Source of the DNA: Annona cherimola
Lineage: Eukaryota; Streptophyta; Magnoliopsida; Magnoliales; Annonaceae
DNA: 64,000 nucleotides
NCBI GenBank assembly: GCA_030490835.1
Contig: CM059975.1
Coordinates: 59,139,174 to 59,203,173, forward strand
Direction of reading: 5' to 3'
The notes below the pieces were generated by a model. That model saw only the letters and a list, made by a program, of their open reading frames with translations. It was not told the origin of the DNA and searched no databases. The position numbers were made by a program, and so were the translations under genes. Below, piece by piece: positions 1 through 12,600 of the stretch (its first letter is position 1; the number at the start of each line of letters is the position of its first letter).

Positions 1-9
1 AAGATTTAT

Positions 10-949
10 TTGTTCATTTTTCAGATATGTTTCAAGGCAAAGGCAAGCAACGTTTGGTTCATGGATAGTGGTTGCTCAAGGCATATGACCGGTGAAAGAA
101 GTTTATTTCATAAACTCAAGCCTTGCAACGATGGAACTGTTGCTTTTGGAAATAATGAGAAAGGTAAAACAAAGGTAAAGGAAACATTTATAGTATTTCA
201 AATGCATGTATGGAAGATGTATTATTTGTTGAGGACTCAAGCACAATTTAATGAGTATTAGCCAATTATATGACAAAGGATACAAGGTTGTATTTGAATA
301 ATCTATATGTAATGTATTTGATGGAGAACATATCATGTTTAGCGGAAAAAGATATGAAAATGTATATTTAGTTTCACTTGATGAACTAGATGGTCAATGT
401 CTAATGGCCATTGACAATGATCCATGGGTTTGGCATAAAAGGCTTGGGCATATAAACATGACAAATATTAAGACCCTATGAAAAAAGAGTTTGGTAGAAG
501 GATTGCCAATATTGAAATATGACAAATATAAAATTTGCGAGACATGTCGATTGTCAAAACAACCTAAAATGCCCTTCTCTACCAAAAAGGAGATTTCCAC
601 CACTAGGCCACTTGAATTGCTACACATTGATCTATATGGGTCATCCGACACTTTAACCATTGGTGGAAAGAAGTATGTGTTTGTAATAGTTGATTATTTT
701 TCAAGATTCACATGGGTAATTCTCTTAGCTAGCAAAGATGAAGCATTCTTTATGTTTGCAACTTTTGTAAACTTGGTGCAAAATGAAAAACAAAGTACTA
801 TTATGACCATTAGAAGTGATCATGGTGGTGAGTTTGAAAATAAACGATTCATAGAATTATGCAATGAAAAAGGAATTCACCACACATTTTCTGCACCAAG
901 AACTCCACAACAAAATGGAGTGGTTAAAAGGAAAAATAGAACCATATAA
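10..949 (+). pseudogene. Copia-1 protease and integrase region, broken
   Basis: Encodes the retroviral-type aspartic protease (VWFMDSGCSRHMTG) and then, in other frames, the GAG-pre-integrase domain (WHKRLGHINM) and integrase core (LELLHIDLYG, FVIVDYFSRFTW, RSDHGGEF, TPQQNGVV). D,D,E catalytic positions are visible in the last three blocks. Compared with Copia-2 there are frameshifts at about 175-300, a TGA at 479-481 where the relative has TGG, and a TAA at 947-949 where the relative has CAA. Without those stops the frame runs straight into the next ORF. Nothing suggests programmed recoding: these are ordinary decay mutations. Confidence 0.88.
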
Positions 950-952
950 GAG

Positions 953-3082
953 ATGGCTAGAACAATGCTAAATGAGAGCATGTTATCCAAGAAATTTTGG
1001 GGTGAAGCTGTAAGTACAGCTTGTCATGTGTTGAATCGAGTTACCATAATAGCTATCTTGAAAAAGACCCTATATGAGCTATGGAAAGGAAGAAAATCAA
1101 ATATTTCTTATTTTCATGCTTTTGGATGCACATGCTATGTTTTGAACAATGGTAAAACCAAAATGGGAAAACTGGATGGTAAGAGTGATGAAACAATATT
1201 TCTTGGTTACTCATCAAATAGCAAAGCATATAGAGTCTTCAATAAAAGGAACCAAGTTGTAGAAGAGTCGATACATGTTGTTTTTAATGAATCTAATCCA
1301 TGTTTCAAAAGAAAAGATGATTTAAGTGATGCAGATGAGATAACAAGTAGCCTTGAAAAATTGCATATGGAGAAGCAAAAAGAATCCATGGAGGAAAGGG
1401 TAAGTGAAGGTAATAATTCCTATAAACCTCCAACTGATTTAAAGTTTAAAAATGTCCATCCAATTGAACAAGTTATAGGGAATGTCTATGAAGGTGTAAA
1501 GACTAGAAGGTCAAAACAAAATATTTGTGGACAATACACCTTTGTATCCAAAATTGAACCATCCACTATAGACCAAGCCCTTGATGATGAAAACTGGATC
1601 ATAGCAATGCAAGAGGAATTAAATCAATTTGAAAGAAACCAAGTTTGGCATCTTGTTCCAAGACCAAAAGATTGCATTGTCATTGGCACAAAATACGTCT
1701 TTAGGAACAAATTAGATGAAAGTGGACTTGTGGTAAGAAACAAAGCTAGACTTGTGGCAAAGGGATACTCACAAAAAGAGGGAATAGACTTTGAGGAATC
1801 CTATGCTCCGGTTACTAGATTAGAAGCCATTCGTATCTTACTAGCTTTTGCATCTCACATGAACTTTAAATTGTTTCAAATAGATGTTAAAATTGCATTT
1901 CTGAATGGTTATATAAATGAAGAGGTGTATGTTGAAAAACTACCTGGATTTGAGGAGAAAGATCAATCTAAATTTGTATACAAATTAACCAAAGCATTGT
2001 ATGGATTAAAACAAGTCCCAAGAGCTTGGTATGAGAGATTAAGCAAATTTTTTATTGATCATGACTTCCAAAAGGGAAAGGTAGACACCACTTTGTTTAT
2101 CAAGTACAAAGAAAAAGATATCTTGATTATTCAAATTTATGTTGATGACATTATTTTTTGTGCTACTAATGAGATTCTTTGTCAAGAATTTTCTGAGCTT
2201 ATGCAGAAAGAATTTGAGATGAGTATGATGGGGGAGCTGAATTTCTTCCTTGGACTACAAATTAAACAATCAAGTGAAGGGATCTTCATAAACCAGTCCA
2301 AGTACATCAAGAAAATATTAAAGAAGTTTGGCATGGAAAACAGCAAAGGGGCAAACACGCCTATGAGCTCAATCATTAAAATTGACAAGGACGAGAAAGG
2401 CAAACCAGTCGATTTAAAATTATATAGAAGCATGATAGGTTCTTTATTATATTTAACTGCTTCTAGGCCTGATATATTGTTTAGTATGTGTATGTATTCT
2501 AAATTTCAATCATGTCCAAAAGAATCACACTTGGTAGCTGTAAAAAGAATTTTCAGATATTTAGTAGATACTACCAACATAAGACTTTGGTATCCAAAGG
2601 GTTCTAATTTTGATCTAATCGGCTACTCGGATGCGGATTTTGTCGGCTACAAAGTAGATAGGAAAAGCACTAGTGGAACATGTCAGTTTCTTGGGAACAT
2701 GTTGGTTTCATGGTTTTCAAGAAAACAAACTAGTATTGCTCTATCTACGACGGAAGCCGAATATGTTGCCGCCGGGAGCTGTTGTGCTCAATTGCTTTGG
2801 ATGAAACAACAACTTAGGGATTATGGCATGAACTTTAAAGATATACCTATTAGATATGATAACACAAGTGCAATATGTTTAACTAAAAATCCAGTATTAC
2901 ATTCTAGGACCAAGCATATAGACCATACACATCACTTTATTAGAGAACATGTAGAAAATCATGATATATGTTTGGAACATGTAAGAACAGAAGATCAAAT
3001 TGCAGATATATTCACCAAACCTCTAGCAAAAGAACCATTTTATAAAATTATAAATGATATAGGTATGCTTGAATTAACTTAG
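953..3082 (+). CDS. Copia-1 pol, C-terminal part: integrase tail, reverse transcriptase, RNase H (709 codons)
   Basis: Uninterrupted frame for the end of integrase (residues 1-75, including [13 protein letters not shown]), a spacer, reverse transcriptase (about residues 205-490) and RNase H (about 550-695). RT hallmarks are [11 protein letters not shown] (usually DVKSAFLNG), [12 protein letters not shown] and the catalytic YVDDIIF. RNase H shows SDADF, DRKSTSG and [10 protein letters not shown], then [12 protein letters not shown]. The start at 953 is only the first ATG after a nonsense codon, in phase with the integrase upstream, so it is not a natural protein start. The reading frame is the least damaged retroelement coding region in the window. 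It ends 303 bases before the LTR, with polypurine tracts between. Confidence 0.93.
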   Translation: MARTMLNESMLSKKFWGEAVSTACHVLNRVTIIAILKKTLYELWKGRKSNISYFHAFGCTCYVLNNGKTKMGKLDGKSDETIFLGYSSNSKAYRVFNKRNQVVEESIHVVFNESNPCFKRKDDLSDADEITSSLEKLHMEKQKESMEERVSEGNNSYKPPTDLKFKNVHPIEQVIGNVYEGVKTRRSKQNICGQYTFVSKIEPSTIDQALDDENWIIAMQEELNQFERNQVWHLVPRPKDCIVIGTKYVFRNKLDESGLVVRNKARLVAKGYSQKEGIDFEESYAPVTRLEAIRILLAFASHMNFKLFQIDVKIAFLNGYINEEVYVEKLPGFEEKDQSKFVYKLTKALYGLKQVPRAWYERLSKFFIDHDFQKGKVDTTLFIKYKEKDILIIQIYVDDIIFCATNEILCQEFSELMQKEFEMSMMGELNFFLGLQIKQSSEGIFINQSKYIKKILKKFGMENSKGANTPMSSIIKIDKDEKGKPVDLKLYRSMIGSLLYLTASRPDILFSMCMYSKFQSCPKESHLVAVKRIFRYLVDTTNIRLWYPKGSNFDLIGYSDADFVGYKVDRKSTSGTCQFLGNMLVSWFSRKQTSIALSTTEAEYVAAGSCCAQLLWMKQQLRDYGMNFKDIPIRYDNTSAICLTKNPVLHSRTKHIDHTHHFIREHVENHDICLEHVRTEDQIADIFTKPLAKEPFYKIINDIGMLELT

Positions 3083-3092
3083 ATAAGCACAC

Positions 3093-3384
3093 GCTGAGGG
3101 GGAGCTACCCCGCCATTCTCAAAGGATTAAACCACTCCATCTCTATTTTTGATCAATTGACAAAAAGGGGGAGAAGAGATCGGGATTTGAGTCTCCATTT
3201 TAAATACGTGTATGAATGGTTTTAAGTCTTAAATGTTTGTATGAATGATGTTAAACTCATGTTTTTTAACTTGTTATTTATTGAAAATGTATGTTAAAAA
3301 TCAAAATACAAAAATAGTTTGTTTTAAAGACATTGAAAGGTATATACTCAAATCAGTTTTGTCAATCATCAAAAAGGGGGAGAT
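3093..3384 (+). promoter_or_regulatory. Copia-1 polypurine tracts (three) before the 3' LTR
   Basis: G-rich purine tracts at about 3095-3105 (gctgagggggagct), 3163-3178 (aaaaagggggagaagaga) and 3370-3383 (aaaaagggggagat). The last abuts the LTR start TGTTGG at 3385 and is the functional plus-strand primer. Repeated polypurine tracts before the 3' LTR are a known mark of Sireviruses. Confidence 0.8.
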
Positions 3385-3520
3385 TGTTGGAAACATATGG
3401 AAAATAAGCCAAGACTATGTTTTGATGATTAACAAATCAATTTGAGTAAGTTTTGGTTACTAACATGTTTGTGAAGATGATTGAAGGTTATAAAAATGAA
3501 GAATATGAAGCATGAAAAGT

Positions 3521-4350
3521 CAAGTCGATTTCCAAGTCGACTCAGGCATCGACTTAGACCAAGTCGATCCCCAAGTCGACTCCAGTAGCGACTTCAGCTC
3601 GTTATTTTTGTCCAGAGTTGAAAACGGATAACTAAGCTACTGAAGTCGCAAACGAAGTCGACTCCGCATGCGACTTGGGTGAAGTCGTAGACCAAGTCGA
3701 CTCCGGCTTCGACTTTGAGGCGTCATTTTCATCCAGAGTTGAAATCGGGGATGAGGGCTGCCGAAGTCGCATCCCAAGTCGACTTCGCATGCGACTTGGG
3801 TGAAGTCGCAGACCAAGTCGACTCTAGCTTCGACTTCAGTGCGAAAATTGCTGAACGAGTTAATTCAATGACAAATTTGAGTGGAGATGAAGATCAAGAC
3901 AACTCAAACACTCAAATGAAGATCAAATGGAGAATCAAATCAATCAGGGTTGCATGAATCCATCATGTTGAATCATGAACACTTACTCGGACATCTTCCA
4001 TGCATTCCAAGATTCAAGTACTCAAGAACTCAAGAAAAGGAATCCAAGGTTTTCTATGTAAATAATCATATAGTGTTCCAAAAAGATATAATCAAGGGAG
4101 AACAATCAATATGAAGAAAATCAAGTGATCGAAGTCATCTATGAAGATTTCAAGTTCAACTAGCAAGCTGAAGAAGTGAAGTCGCACCCGAAGTCTACTT
4201 CACCTGCGACTTGGGTCAAGTCGAGGACCAAGTCGACCTAGACTGGAACTTGAAGAAGCTGCGAACAGGCGAAGTCGCACCCAAAGTCGACTCCATCTGC
4301 GACTTGGACGAAGTCACACCCGAAGTCGACTCCACCTGCGACTTGGGTCA
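3521..4350 (+). repeat. SalI-centred quasi-palindrome arrays in the Copia-1 LTR
   Basis: Two clusters (3521-3850 and 4175-4350) of degenerate units of about 35-40 bp. Each unit has an AAGTCGCA arm, a central AAGTCGACT (SalI GTCGAC core) and a TGCGACTT arm. The outer arms are inverted repeats and the core is itself palindromic. Similar paired clusters occur in every Copia LTR in the window. Confidence 0.85.
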
Positions 4351-4380
4351 CAACAGTCCGAAAATTTTTGAACGTTGGCG

Positions 4381-4438
4381 CATTAAATGCGCGCCACCTA
4401 CCTCCAAACGTTCGGATTCCTTCGCAAATTATATAAGA
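4381..4438 (+). promoter_or_regulatory. Copia LTR core promoter block with TATA box
   Basis: The block begins ATTAAATGCGCGCCACCTAC (4382-4401), then CAAACGTTCGGATTCC and the TATA box TTATATAAG at 4429-4437. The same order occurs in the solo LTR (TATA 8543-8550) and, reversed, in both Copia-2 LTRs (about 49216-49226 and 56299-56307). Conservation amid diverged sequence suggests the retrotransposon promoter. Confidence 0.7.
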
Positions 4439-5086
4439 CATTCAATATGAACGAGGAGGGAAGTTCAGAATTCATTGAATAAGCATAACTCCCATCTCTA
4501 AGAGCATTAAGTGATCAAGCCGACATCTAGAAGAAGAACCTTGCTTCCAAACTGCCAAGAGCTGCTTGCTGAATCATTAAGCCTACGTTACAAGTTCTTC
4601 TCTGCGCCAAATCTGCCTCTACACAACAGTAATGTGGAGAAACTTTCTTTTGTTATTTCTTGTTATATTGAACTTGATTTTGTTTGGGTAACTAAAATCA
4701 AGTGTAAGTAAAGTAGTGTGTGATTGGAGTGGAACTTATCACCTACTTGTGCTGTGAATTGTTGATGTTCCCTAGAGTTGGAATCTAGAAGAGAGCAGTA
4801 GCTCTAGTTGTATTTGTGAAATACATAGTGAAACCCAAGTCACAAGAGGTGTGAGCTTGGAAGAGTGGAGTAGGGAAGGTTGCCCGAACCATTATAAAAT
4901 CTTGTTTGTTGATATTTATTTCTATTCTCTCCTCTATATTGCTTTCCATTTACTTCTTCATAAAAGGGGACTGAATTAATCCAGGGTAAAATTTCTGTTT
5001 AAGTTGAAAAATTTTAAATACCCAATTCACCCCTCCCCCTCTTGGGTAATCGCTATTAACTTGGCACCAATAAAACAATGTGCTCC

Positions 5087-6665
5087 AAAGAAAAGAAGTC
5101 CTCAAAGTAGCAAGAAATATGATCTTTTCTTTGGTCGCCCTTGTGGGGGCTGTTCTCCTTATTTTCGATGGTATCCCACCTTGGCCAGCCGCAAACATTT
5201 CCAATATTCACAAGGGTCTTCTCACTTTAGTCCTATGCGCTGTCACCTTATGGAAGACATTACTGGTCGTTCTACTCAAATTTACGTGATCTTAGAGAAA
5301 ATTTTTACTGAGCGCCTAGACTGCCAGGAAGGTTATATTTTTGGAAAGGATGTTGCTACAATTGACCCCTGTAAGACTTTTTAAGTTGTTTTCTTCTTTC
5401 GACCAGGGCACTGGGTAACCCCCATAATTTTATTGTGGAGATGCCTTACTAGTTACAAAAGAAACTCGAGGATTATTCCTTCAAATGTAAGGAGGGTGCG
5501 AATGTCTATTGTAGTTGCTTGGGCAATATCCCAGGTTTCAACCAATGGAGACGACATCTGGTTTCCCATCATGAGGAGGTGCTCACAGTTGCTGGCATAA
5601 AAGATGCGGTCTTAGCCACTGGTGAGGACTTTTGGAAGAATAACAATATCATCAATGCTTTTGTAAGTTTTTGGGTCATCAGTGACCAACCTTTTATATT
5701 TCTATTTGGAGAAAAGTTCGTTATCTTGTGGGACCTGAAGGGGATATGCGGTCTTCCTATATGTGGAGCGCCTTTTGATAAGTGTACCCCTCAAAACTCC
5801 ACCTTTAACAAGAACTAGACAACTCTAAAGGTCATGGATCTTCATAATGAGCTATATTTGAAAACCAAGAAGGAAAAATTCACAGCTAAAAAATGGATGG
5901 CATTATTTTTGAGAATTTTCGCCACAAGATGTCCAATGACGACTGGCCCTCCAATATTGCTAAGTTTCACACTAGGGCACAAGGAGGTCTATGGCTTCCT
6001 CTTGAGCATCTATTGTGAGTACAACATGAGGTTGAACTTGCCCTCATTCTGTGGCTTTGGATTTCTGTGGTCATCTGTCCTTCCTCCTCAGCCTACAGTC
6101 TAGTGAAATGGTCGTGCCTTTACGTTGCCTATGAGATGGCTCAACGCAAATAGTTCCCCTTAGCACCTCGAGTACTATGTATATCTATAAGGGTCTGAAT
6201 CAAATCATGTATAATGAGAAAGGCCTAGGGCACACCATTTCATATTTCTCAACTCATTTTCTCCTTGGTTGCTTGGATTCTGTTATCTTCAGATTTATGG
6301 AGTCGAGGAAGTCACCTAATTTCCTTCTTAAGGCCGATATTGAAGAAATTTTAAAGGTCAAATTTAGTCAGTTATAATTTTGAGGAGACGACCGAGCTTC
6401 TCATTCAAACTGGCTATTTTGAAGAGAAGTTCTTCCATACAGTTGCCCCTGTGAGTGGTCAACAAAATTTTTGTCTGAAGAGTTAACACTTGATGAGAAA
6501 GATTTCAAATTGTCACTCCAACCGGGTCTTCTAGCTTGCAGGGACAGGCCTCATTTTGAGGTCGAGCCATATTATCCTCATCAATTCTCATGTCAATTTA
6601 ACTTCGATCAGGACATTCCTGCATATCTTCCCCGTATTCCAAGGTAACAAAAGGAAGTTGGTATT
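5087..6665 (+). pseudogene. Plant mobile domain (PMD) gene, first part, degenerate
   Basis: Matches the PMD family (aminotransferase-like plant mobile domain) by pattern. Seen: W..(H)LVSHHEEVLTVAGIKDAV, then FVSFWVISDQPFIFLFGE and ILWDLKGICGLPICGAPFD (5519-5800). Later come STHFLLGCLDSV (about 6257-6290) and FNFDQDIPAYLPRIP (6600-6643). Several frame changes and stops (TAG 5816-5818, others near 5930-6180 and 6645) show it is a pseudogene. It is cut at 6665 by an LTR insertion, and the reading frame resumes after the insertion at 12976. PMD proteins are found in transposons and in antisense ORFs of Tat retrotransposons; their biochemical role is not known. Confidence 0.72.
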
Positions 6666-9600
6666 TGTAGCGCCTTGAGCCGGGGGCACGCCACACCGCG
6701 TGGTACCTTACTCCAGGGATCTTTTTAAGTGGTGAAACTTATGAATGAAACTAATGTTTCATGCTTATACGAGCGGAAGCTTTTCCTAATTTGTCAGAAA
6801 ATCAGCTTGAATTTTTTTTCTTTTCTTCTCTTTAGAACCAACATTGGTTCCATTTTATTAACTAAAATTTGGCAGCATGCCATCTATACTTAGGATGTTT
6901 GGGTAATACAAAAAACTTGATAGTTAATACAATTTCAACATTTTTTACTAATTCACGCACATTTACTTCAATTCAAACTAATACATTCCTTATACAATCA
7001 TATTTCACATGAGAAACTAACTACTACATTTAACAATAACATAAAGCATTCAAATATAATACATACTCACGATTATAATAATTACAATCCCATGAATCCA
7101 TATTCATAAAAAATATTAAAAATCATACCTTCACTGCTCAACTAGCAGTGAAGCCTCTTCTATCAAATCTGCATCATCTGCACTCACTGGTTAGTTGAAA
7201 ACAATGAGTATAAAATATTCAGTAAGCAAGCATTTAGAAACAAATAGTTTCCAAATTTTGTAGCATTAACTGAAATCATAAAACTCTTAAAATCTCATCA
7301 TGCATGTGTGATAATGAGATGAAAGCACACACATGCATCATTCTATGACTTATTCCTCGTTCGGCAGATGACACTTATCAAGTGATCACCCGCCCATATG
7401 TCGGGCGCACCGACCAGGCAATGTCAAGTACGGACTACCTGTCCAATTACAACCTTAACAAAGCCTAATGCATGAGTTCCATTCAATGTTGGAAATAAGT
7501 GAAAAATAAGCTAAATCTATGTTTTGATGATTAACAAATCAATTTGAGTTAGTCTTGGCTACTAACATGATTGTGGAAGTGTTTAAGGGACATACATTTG
7601 AAGAAAATAGATCATGGAAGGATAAGTCGAGTTCCAAGATGACTCAGGCATCGACTTAAGGCCAAGTCGATCCTCAAGTCGACTCCAACATCGACTTCAA
7701 TGCGCCAAAACCTTCCAGAGTTGAAATTGGAGAGCTGAACTGCCAAAGTCGCAAACGAAGTCGACTTCGCATGCGACTTGGGTCGAAGTCGCAGACCAAG
7801 TCGACTCCGGCATCAACTCCAACATGCCAAATCCTTCCAGAGTTGAAGTCCAGATCCCGAAGTGCCGAAGTCGCACTCCAAGTCGACTCCACTTGCGACT
7901 TGAGGTGAAGTCGCAGACGAAGTCGACTCCGGAATCGACTTCGATCGGGCAGAGGAGAAATTTCAGAAGACAAGCTGAGATTAACTATTTTTAAGACAAA
8001 CTTGTATGAAGATGAAGATCAAGGCAACCTAGATGCTCAAACTGAAACATATGAAGATAAATCCAAGTCCAAGCTAGATGCATAAACTCAACCAAGAAGT
8101 TGTACAAGTTTACATGATTCAAGACTCATGGATTCAAGGCTTGCAAATCATGGAGCTAAAAGAAACAAGCTAAAGTGAAGACCAAATGATTCAAAGAGAA
8201 CTAAATCAGGGAAGAACAACAAGGCATGAAGAAATCTAAGCAAAACAAAAGCATCCCAAAGTTTCAAGTTCGTCAAGCTAACTGACGAGGTGAAGTCGAA
8301 TACCGAAGTCGACTCCACCTGCGACTTGGGTCAAGTCGATGCCCAAGTCGACCCAATCTGGAACTTGAAGTTGCTACGGAAGGCGAAGTCGCACCCGAAG
8401 TCGACTCCATCTGCGACTTGGGCGAAGTCGTACCCAAAGTCGATTCCACCTGCGACTTGGGTCGCAACGGTCGGAAAATATTCGAACATTGGTGAATTAA
8501 ATGCGCGCCACCTACCTTCAAACGTTCGGATTCCCTCCACGATTATAAAAGGCATTCATTGTGGACGAGGGAAGTAGCTGAAAATCATAAAGTGTGCATA
8601 ACTACCATCTTCATGAGCATTAAGTGATCAAGCAAATCCTTAGAAGAAGAACTTTGCTTCAAACTGCAAGAGCTCAACTACTGATCCTTCAAAGCCAACT
8701 CAACAAGTTCCTCTCTGCGCCAAACTGCTTCTACACAACTGTAACGTGTAGATTATTTTGTTATTATTATTTTTGTTGTGTTGAACTTGATTTAGTTTGA
8801 GGAACTAAGATCAAGTGTAAGCAAAGTAGTGTGTGATTGGAGTGTAACTCATCACCTACTTGTGCTGTGATTTGTTTGATGCCCCTTAGAGCTGGAATCT
8901 AGAAGAGAGCAGTGACTTTAATTGTATTTGAGGAATACAATAGTGGAACCCAAGTCACAAGGAGTGTGAGCTTGGAAGAGTGGAGTAGGGAGGTTGCCCG
9001 AACCACTATAAAAATCTTATGTGCTTGATTTATATTTCTGCTCTCTACATTATATTGCTTTCCATTTCGTTTCTTCATTAAGGGGATTATATTAATCCGG
9101 GGTAAAGTTTCTGTTTAAGTTATACATTTTTAAATACCCAATTCACCCCTCCCCTCTTGGGAAATCACCATTAACTCGGGACCAACATTAACATGTGCAT
9201 TTTATGCATTTATGACATGAATTGAGTTTTGCCAACTCAACATGATAACATAATTTGTACATGAAAATCAAGTTGCAAAAACATTTCAAGTACACATTCT
9301 TTTTGTAAAACCTATACATAGGGTAATGGCCATCCCTAAGTACCTTTTCAATGCATGTCAATTTAAAGAAATATTTAAATAAAACAAACTCATTAGCAAA
9401 TAACCTTTCTTAAATAAAAAGGCAAGAACAGATTTTTCTTACCATAAATTTTTTTTGAAAAAAAAGAATCTTGAAGAGCTTGCTTACCTCTTCCCTTTAG
9501 CATTCATCTATTTTTCCTTTATACTTTCCTTCATCTTTCCATTACCCTTCCTTATTATAGCCAACGAAGAATACATATGAGCATTTATTTCACCTATCAC

Positions 9601-12600
9601 GCATACTTATTCCATGATTAATTATGCATCTAACTATATACTTTTTTGAGACCTTTGGACATGGAGTTCAATTATTCATGAAATTGAAATCTTCTTATCC
9701 AAAGTTCCTAACTCCTTTTTAACTTAACCACACTTTCAAATTTGATGAACCATAACCTTACAAATTAATTACCCTTGAAATACCCTTTACACCCAAACTT
9801 GAACTAAATCTGAAATTTCTTACTTTCCAAGCTATTTAAACCTTTATACCATCCCACATTTAACCTACATTTGAATAAGCTTATAAATTGCATTAGCTTT
9901 GCATTTAATACTTAACTAATAATTGTAATTCAAGTTTTAACTTTATACATAACACATAATGAACATATAAGCTCAGTATAGCTTCTACTACTATTTATAC
10001 AACTAAAAAATTAGTATATTCCATTTTCATTTTGTATCCATAAAAACTTATATTTTCAAATAGTAAATTCATCTACTGCAACTTAGATCTCATTTACACA
10101 TAATAGGGTTACCACGTTGACACATTCATTGGGTTCTCTATTACTTATATTTATTTCTTTAAAATCTCAATCATTTAATTAAATTAACTATCTAATAACA
10201 ACTAAGATCATTTGACATATTAACTAATAACCTTATTTTACCCAAAAATATATCTTATTTCCTTCCATTTTATTTAAAATCTTGGTTTAGTCCTTTCAAT
10301 ATGACTTACACACATCAAAGAATCATCCCACACTTGGATAATCATCTTATTCTCATTTAAGACATCAATACATGAAATTCAACACAGTGACATCATAAAA
10401 ATTAAATTAATCTTAATCTATAGATCTTTCATACTTATAATTTATAAATTTTAAACTATACCATATCTGAAATTTTATGTATTATAAGCTATTAAAGCCT
10501 CTTCATCCTTTTGTATTCAAAAATATACTTAGACAACTCATATATGCATAAACTTTGTATTTAATATATAAATTAAGACATGTGTAATAATAGACCTTTC
10601 ACTCGATATATAAATGACATTTTCATATTGTAAGGCCATTTAAACTTAAGATAGCCTTTACAGCCTTTTTTCTACTTCCCTTCAAAACATAACCATCAAA
10701 TCTTAATTACCCATTGAAAAATAACTTAAGTAACTTGATATTTTAAATTACCCAACATGCTCCTCAATTTCATAATTCATTCTATTTTACTCTTATTTAA
10801 CTCTCTCACTTGCTTAAAATGCATCATTTATTTCACTTCATTTCAATTTTATTTCCTTTCTACATAAAACATATGAGTTAATCTAATAAATTTATTTTCA
10901 TAGCCAAATAACCTATTAACTAAGTTATTTCACTTAAATCTTTAACATTCATAGCTTAACATATAATACCTCATCATCTAATCATTAAATTAATCATAAT
11001 TATATAAATACATTATTTAAATACCTAAAAATTAATATCCAAGCTCATAATCTTAATTTAATTATTTGGTTTTTCCCAACTTCCCTTTACTTCCATTTAT
11101 CTAACTTATAATTTATCATTCCATCATCATTCATATGTATTATACTTTTTTAATATAATAATTATAACCCATTTACTATAGCTAAATTCATCATTCGTGC
11201 TCCTGCCTAAATTTAACCTTCATTTAGGCTTACCTGAAATTCTTATATACATATATATATTTTTAATAATTACAATTTTTCTTAACCCCCCATTTATCAC
11301 CAATAAACTTTATATCATGCTTCTAAAATTAAAACTAATCATTTAGGAGCTACCTTTAAACCAAAATCCATCACCCATACACTGCCCAACTTTGTCCAAT
11401 TAGATGAAAGGTTTTAAGGCTTTAAAATTAAGGGATTTTACTCTCTTTCATTTTCACATGATTTATATACAATAAGTTTAATATTTTTAACCCTCCAACC
11501 ATTCATATACATGTCATACAATTGTCCCCTATTCATTCATTTTTTTTCATATTTATTTGATACTAAAATTATATAAAACTCACCCCGTACACATTTAGTT
11601 AAAAGAAATCTCATACCTCATACAAATTTCCTAACTACCCAATTTCATTTATCATATATGTCTAGATTTTGGCTTCAAGATTAGCACATTTTGATCTAAA
11701 TCCATGTTCATATACTATTAAATTACTAAACTTAATGTTTACAAGCAACGACACATACCCGTAACATATATACCCACCTGCCCTTTTTTCCACTCAATTT
11801 CCACATCCGAACGGGTTCAAAATTATTTATAAATCAGCCTATATATAAATAGTATAAAAGCCCTATGCCTAGGCCACATTTTTAGGGCATCCCCACGCGC
11901 AAGGCATGATGGAAATTTTGAATTTCCTTTCATACCCAAGATTATACATGTAATTTTTACAAATAATACATCTCAACATCATTTAAATACATTATATAGC
12001 AATTTGGGACAAAAATATTAAAGCTTTTCAACTCATGAAATTTCAAATTCATACATAGGATTCAATTTTCACATTTCATATACATTATTCAGCTCCCAAC
12101 ATGAAAATCTACATGAATCTACGAAAACCCTCATGATTCCTACCCATTTTAGGAAGAAATTTCAAAACCCTAAGTCCCCATAGCCACAAATCTGAATTTC
12201 CATCCTATTTTCTATAATTCCTCTCTCCGTTCTTATAAATTTACCCATATTTAATAAAATCTCCATGATTTTCATAAGCTTGGAAAGAAAATTTTGAAAA
12301 TTAACAAAAACCCATCTTCCTTACCTCCGGTCGGTGATGGGTTGGATGGCGGCGATGGCTAGCATCGGCGACGGTGTGGATAGATGGCATGGATTCGGCG
12401 GCCGGCTCCTCTCCCTCCTCTCCTTCTCTTCTTCTCCTTCTCTCTCTCTTTTTTCCCTCCTCTCCCCTGCTCATTCTCCCTCTCTTTGTTCATGCAATGG
12501 GAGAGAAAAGGGGATGCCTTATGTGGCCCCACTTAAGGTAGTCCACACGTACACACATGCGGCTACCCTTCATATTATTTTTTTCATTTGTTTTATAAAT

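Larger units (their letters stand above)
1..5072 (+). mobile_element. Copia-1: Ty1-copia (Sirevirus-like) retrotransposon, 5' end outside the window
   Basis: Plus-strand copia element. In order it shows the protease active site (DSGCSRHMTG, from about base 79), a pre-integrase zinc region (about 425-560), integrase core (560-950), reverse transcriptase (about 1570-2430), RNase H (about 2610-3040), polypurine tracts and a 3' LTR at 3385-5072. The 5' LTR, gag and primer site lie left of base 1. The copy is degenerate in its first kilobase but keeps a long RT/RNase H frame. The right flank continues at 5073 as the PMD part of a Tat-type gypsy element, so Copia-1 probably inserted there. The other TSD copy is outside the window. 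Sirevirus-type assignment is inferred from the close match to Copia-2, its gag type and the repeated polypurine tracts. Confidence 0.93.
3385..5072 (+). repeat. 3' LTR of Copia-1
   Basis: Starts TGTTGGAAAC directly after the polypurine tract and ends ...GGCACCAATA (the relatives end ACCAACA), 1688 bp. It aligns end to end by eye with the solo LTR at 7487-9187 and the Copia-2 LTRs. It contains two arrays of SalI-type quasi-palindromes (about 3521-3850 and 4175-4350), a conserved block ATTAAATGCGCGCCACCTAC, and a TATA box near 4430. Confidence 0.9.

Noticed and set aside
3521..4350. Possible CRISPR-like array of regularly spaced palindromes
   Set aside because: Units are degenerate, there are no unique spacers of constant length, and the array lies in a plant retrotransposon LTR.
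7674..8577. ORFs of 74-99 codons on both strands with repeated KSQVEST- or EVDSTCDLG-like peptides; also 3715-4450, 49812-50311 and 56890-57389
   Set aside because: They are translations of the SalI-type palindrome arrays in LTRs. The repeats are open in several frames on both strands because of the repeat sequence itself, and they lie in non-coding LTR.
7482..9192. TTCAA and TTAAC as duplication of the Copia solo LTR
   Set aside because: Only partial similarity at AT-rich positions.
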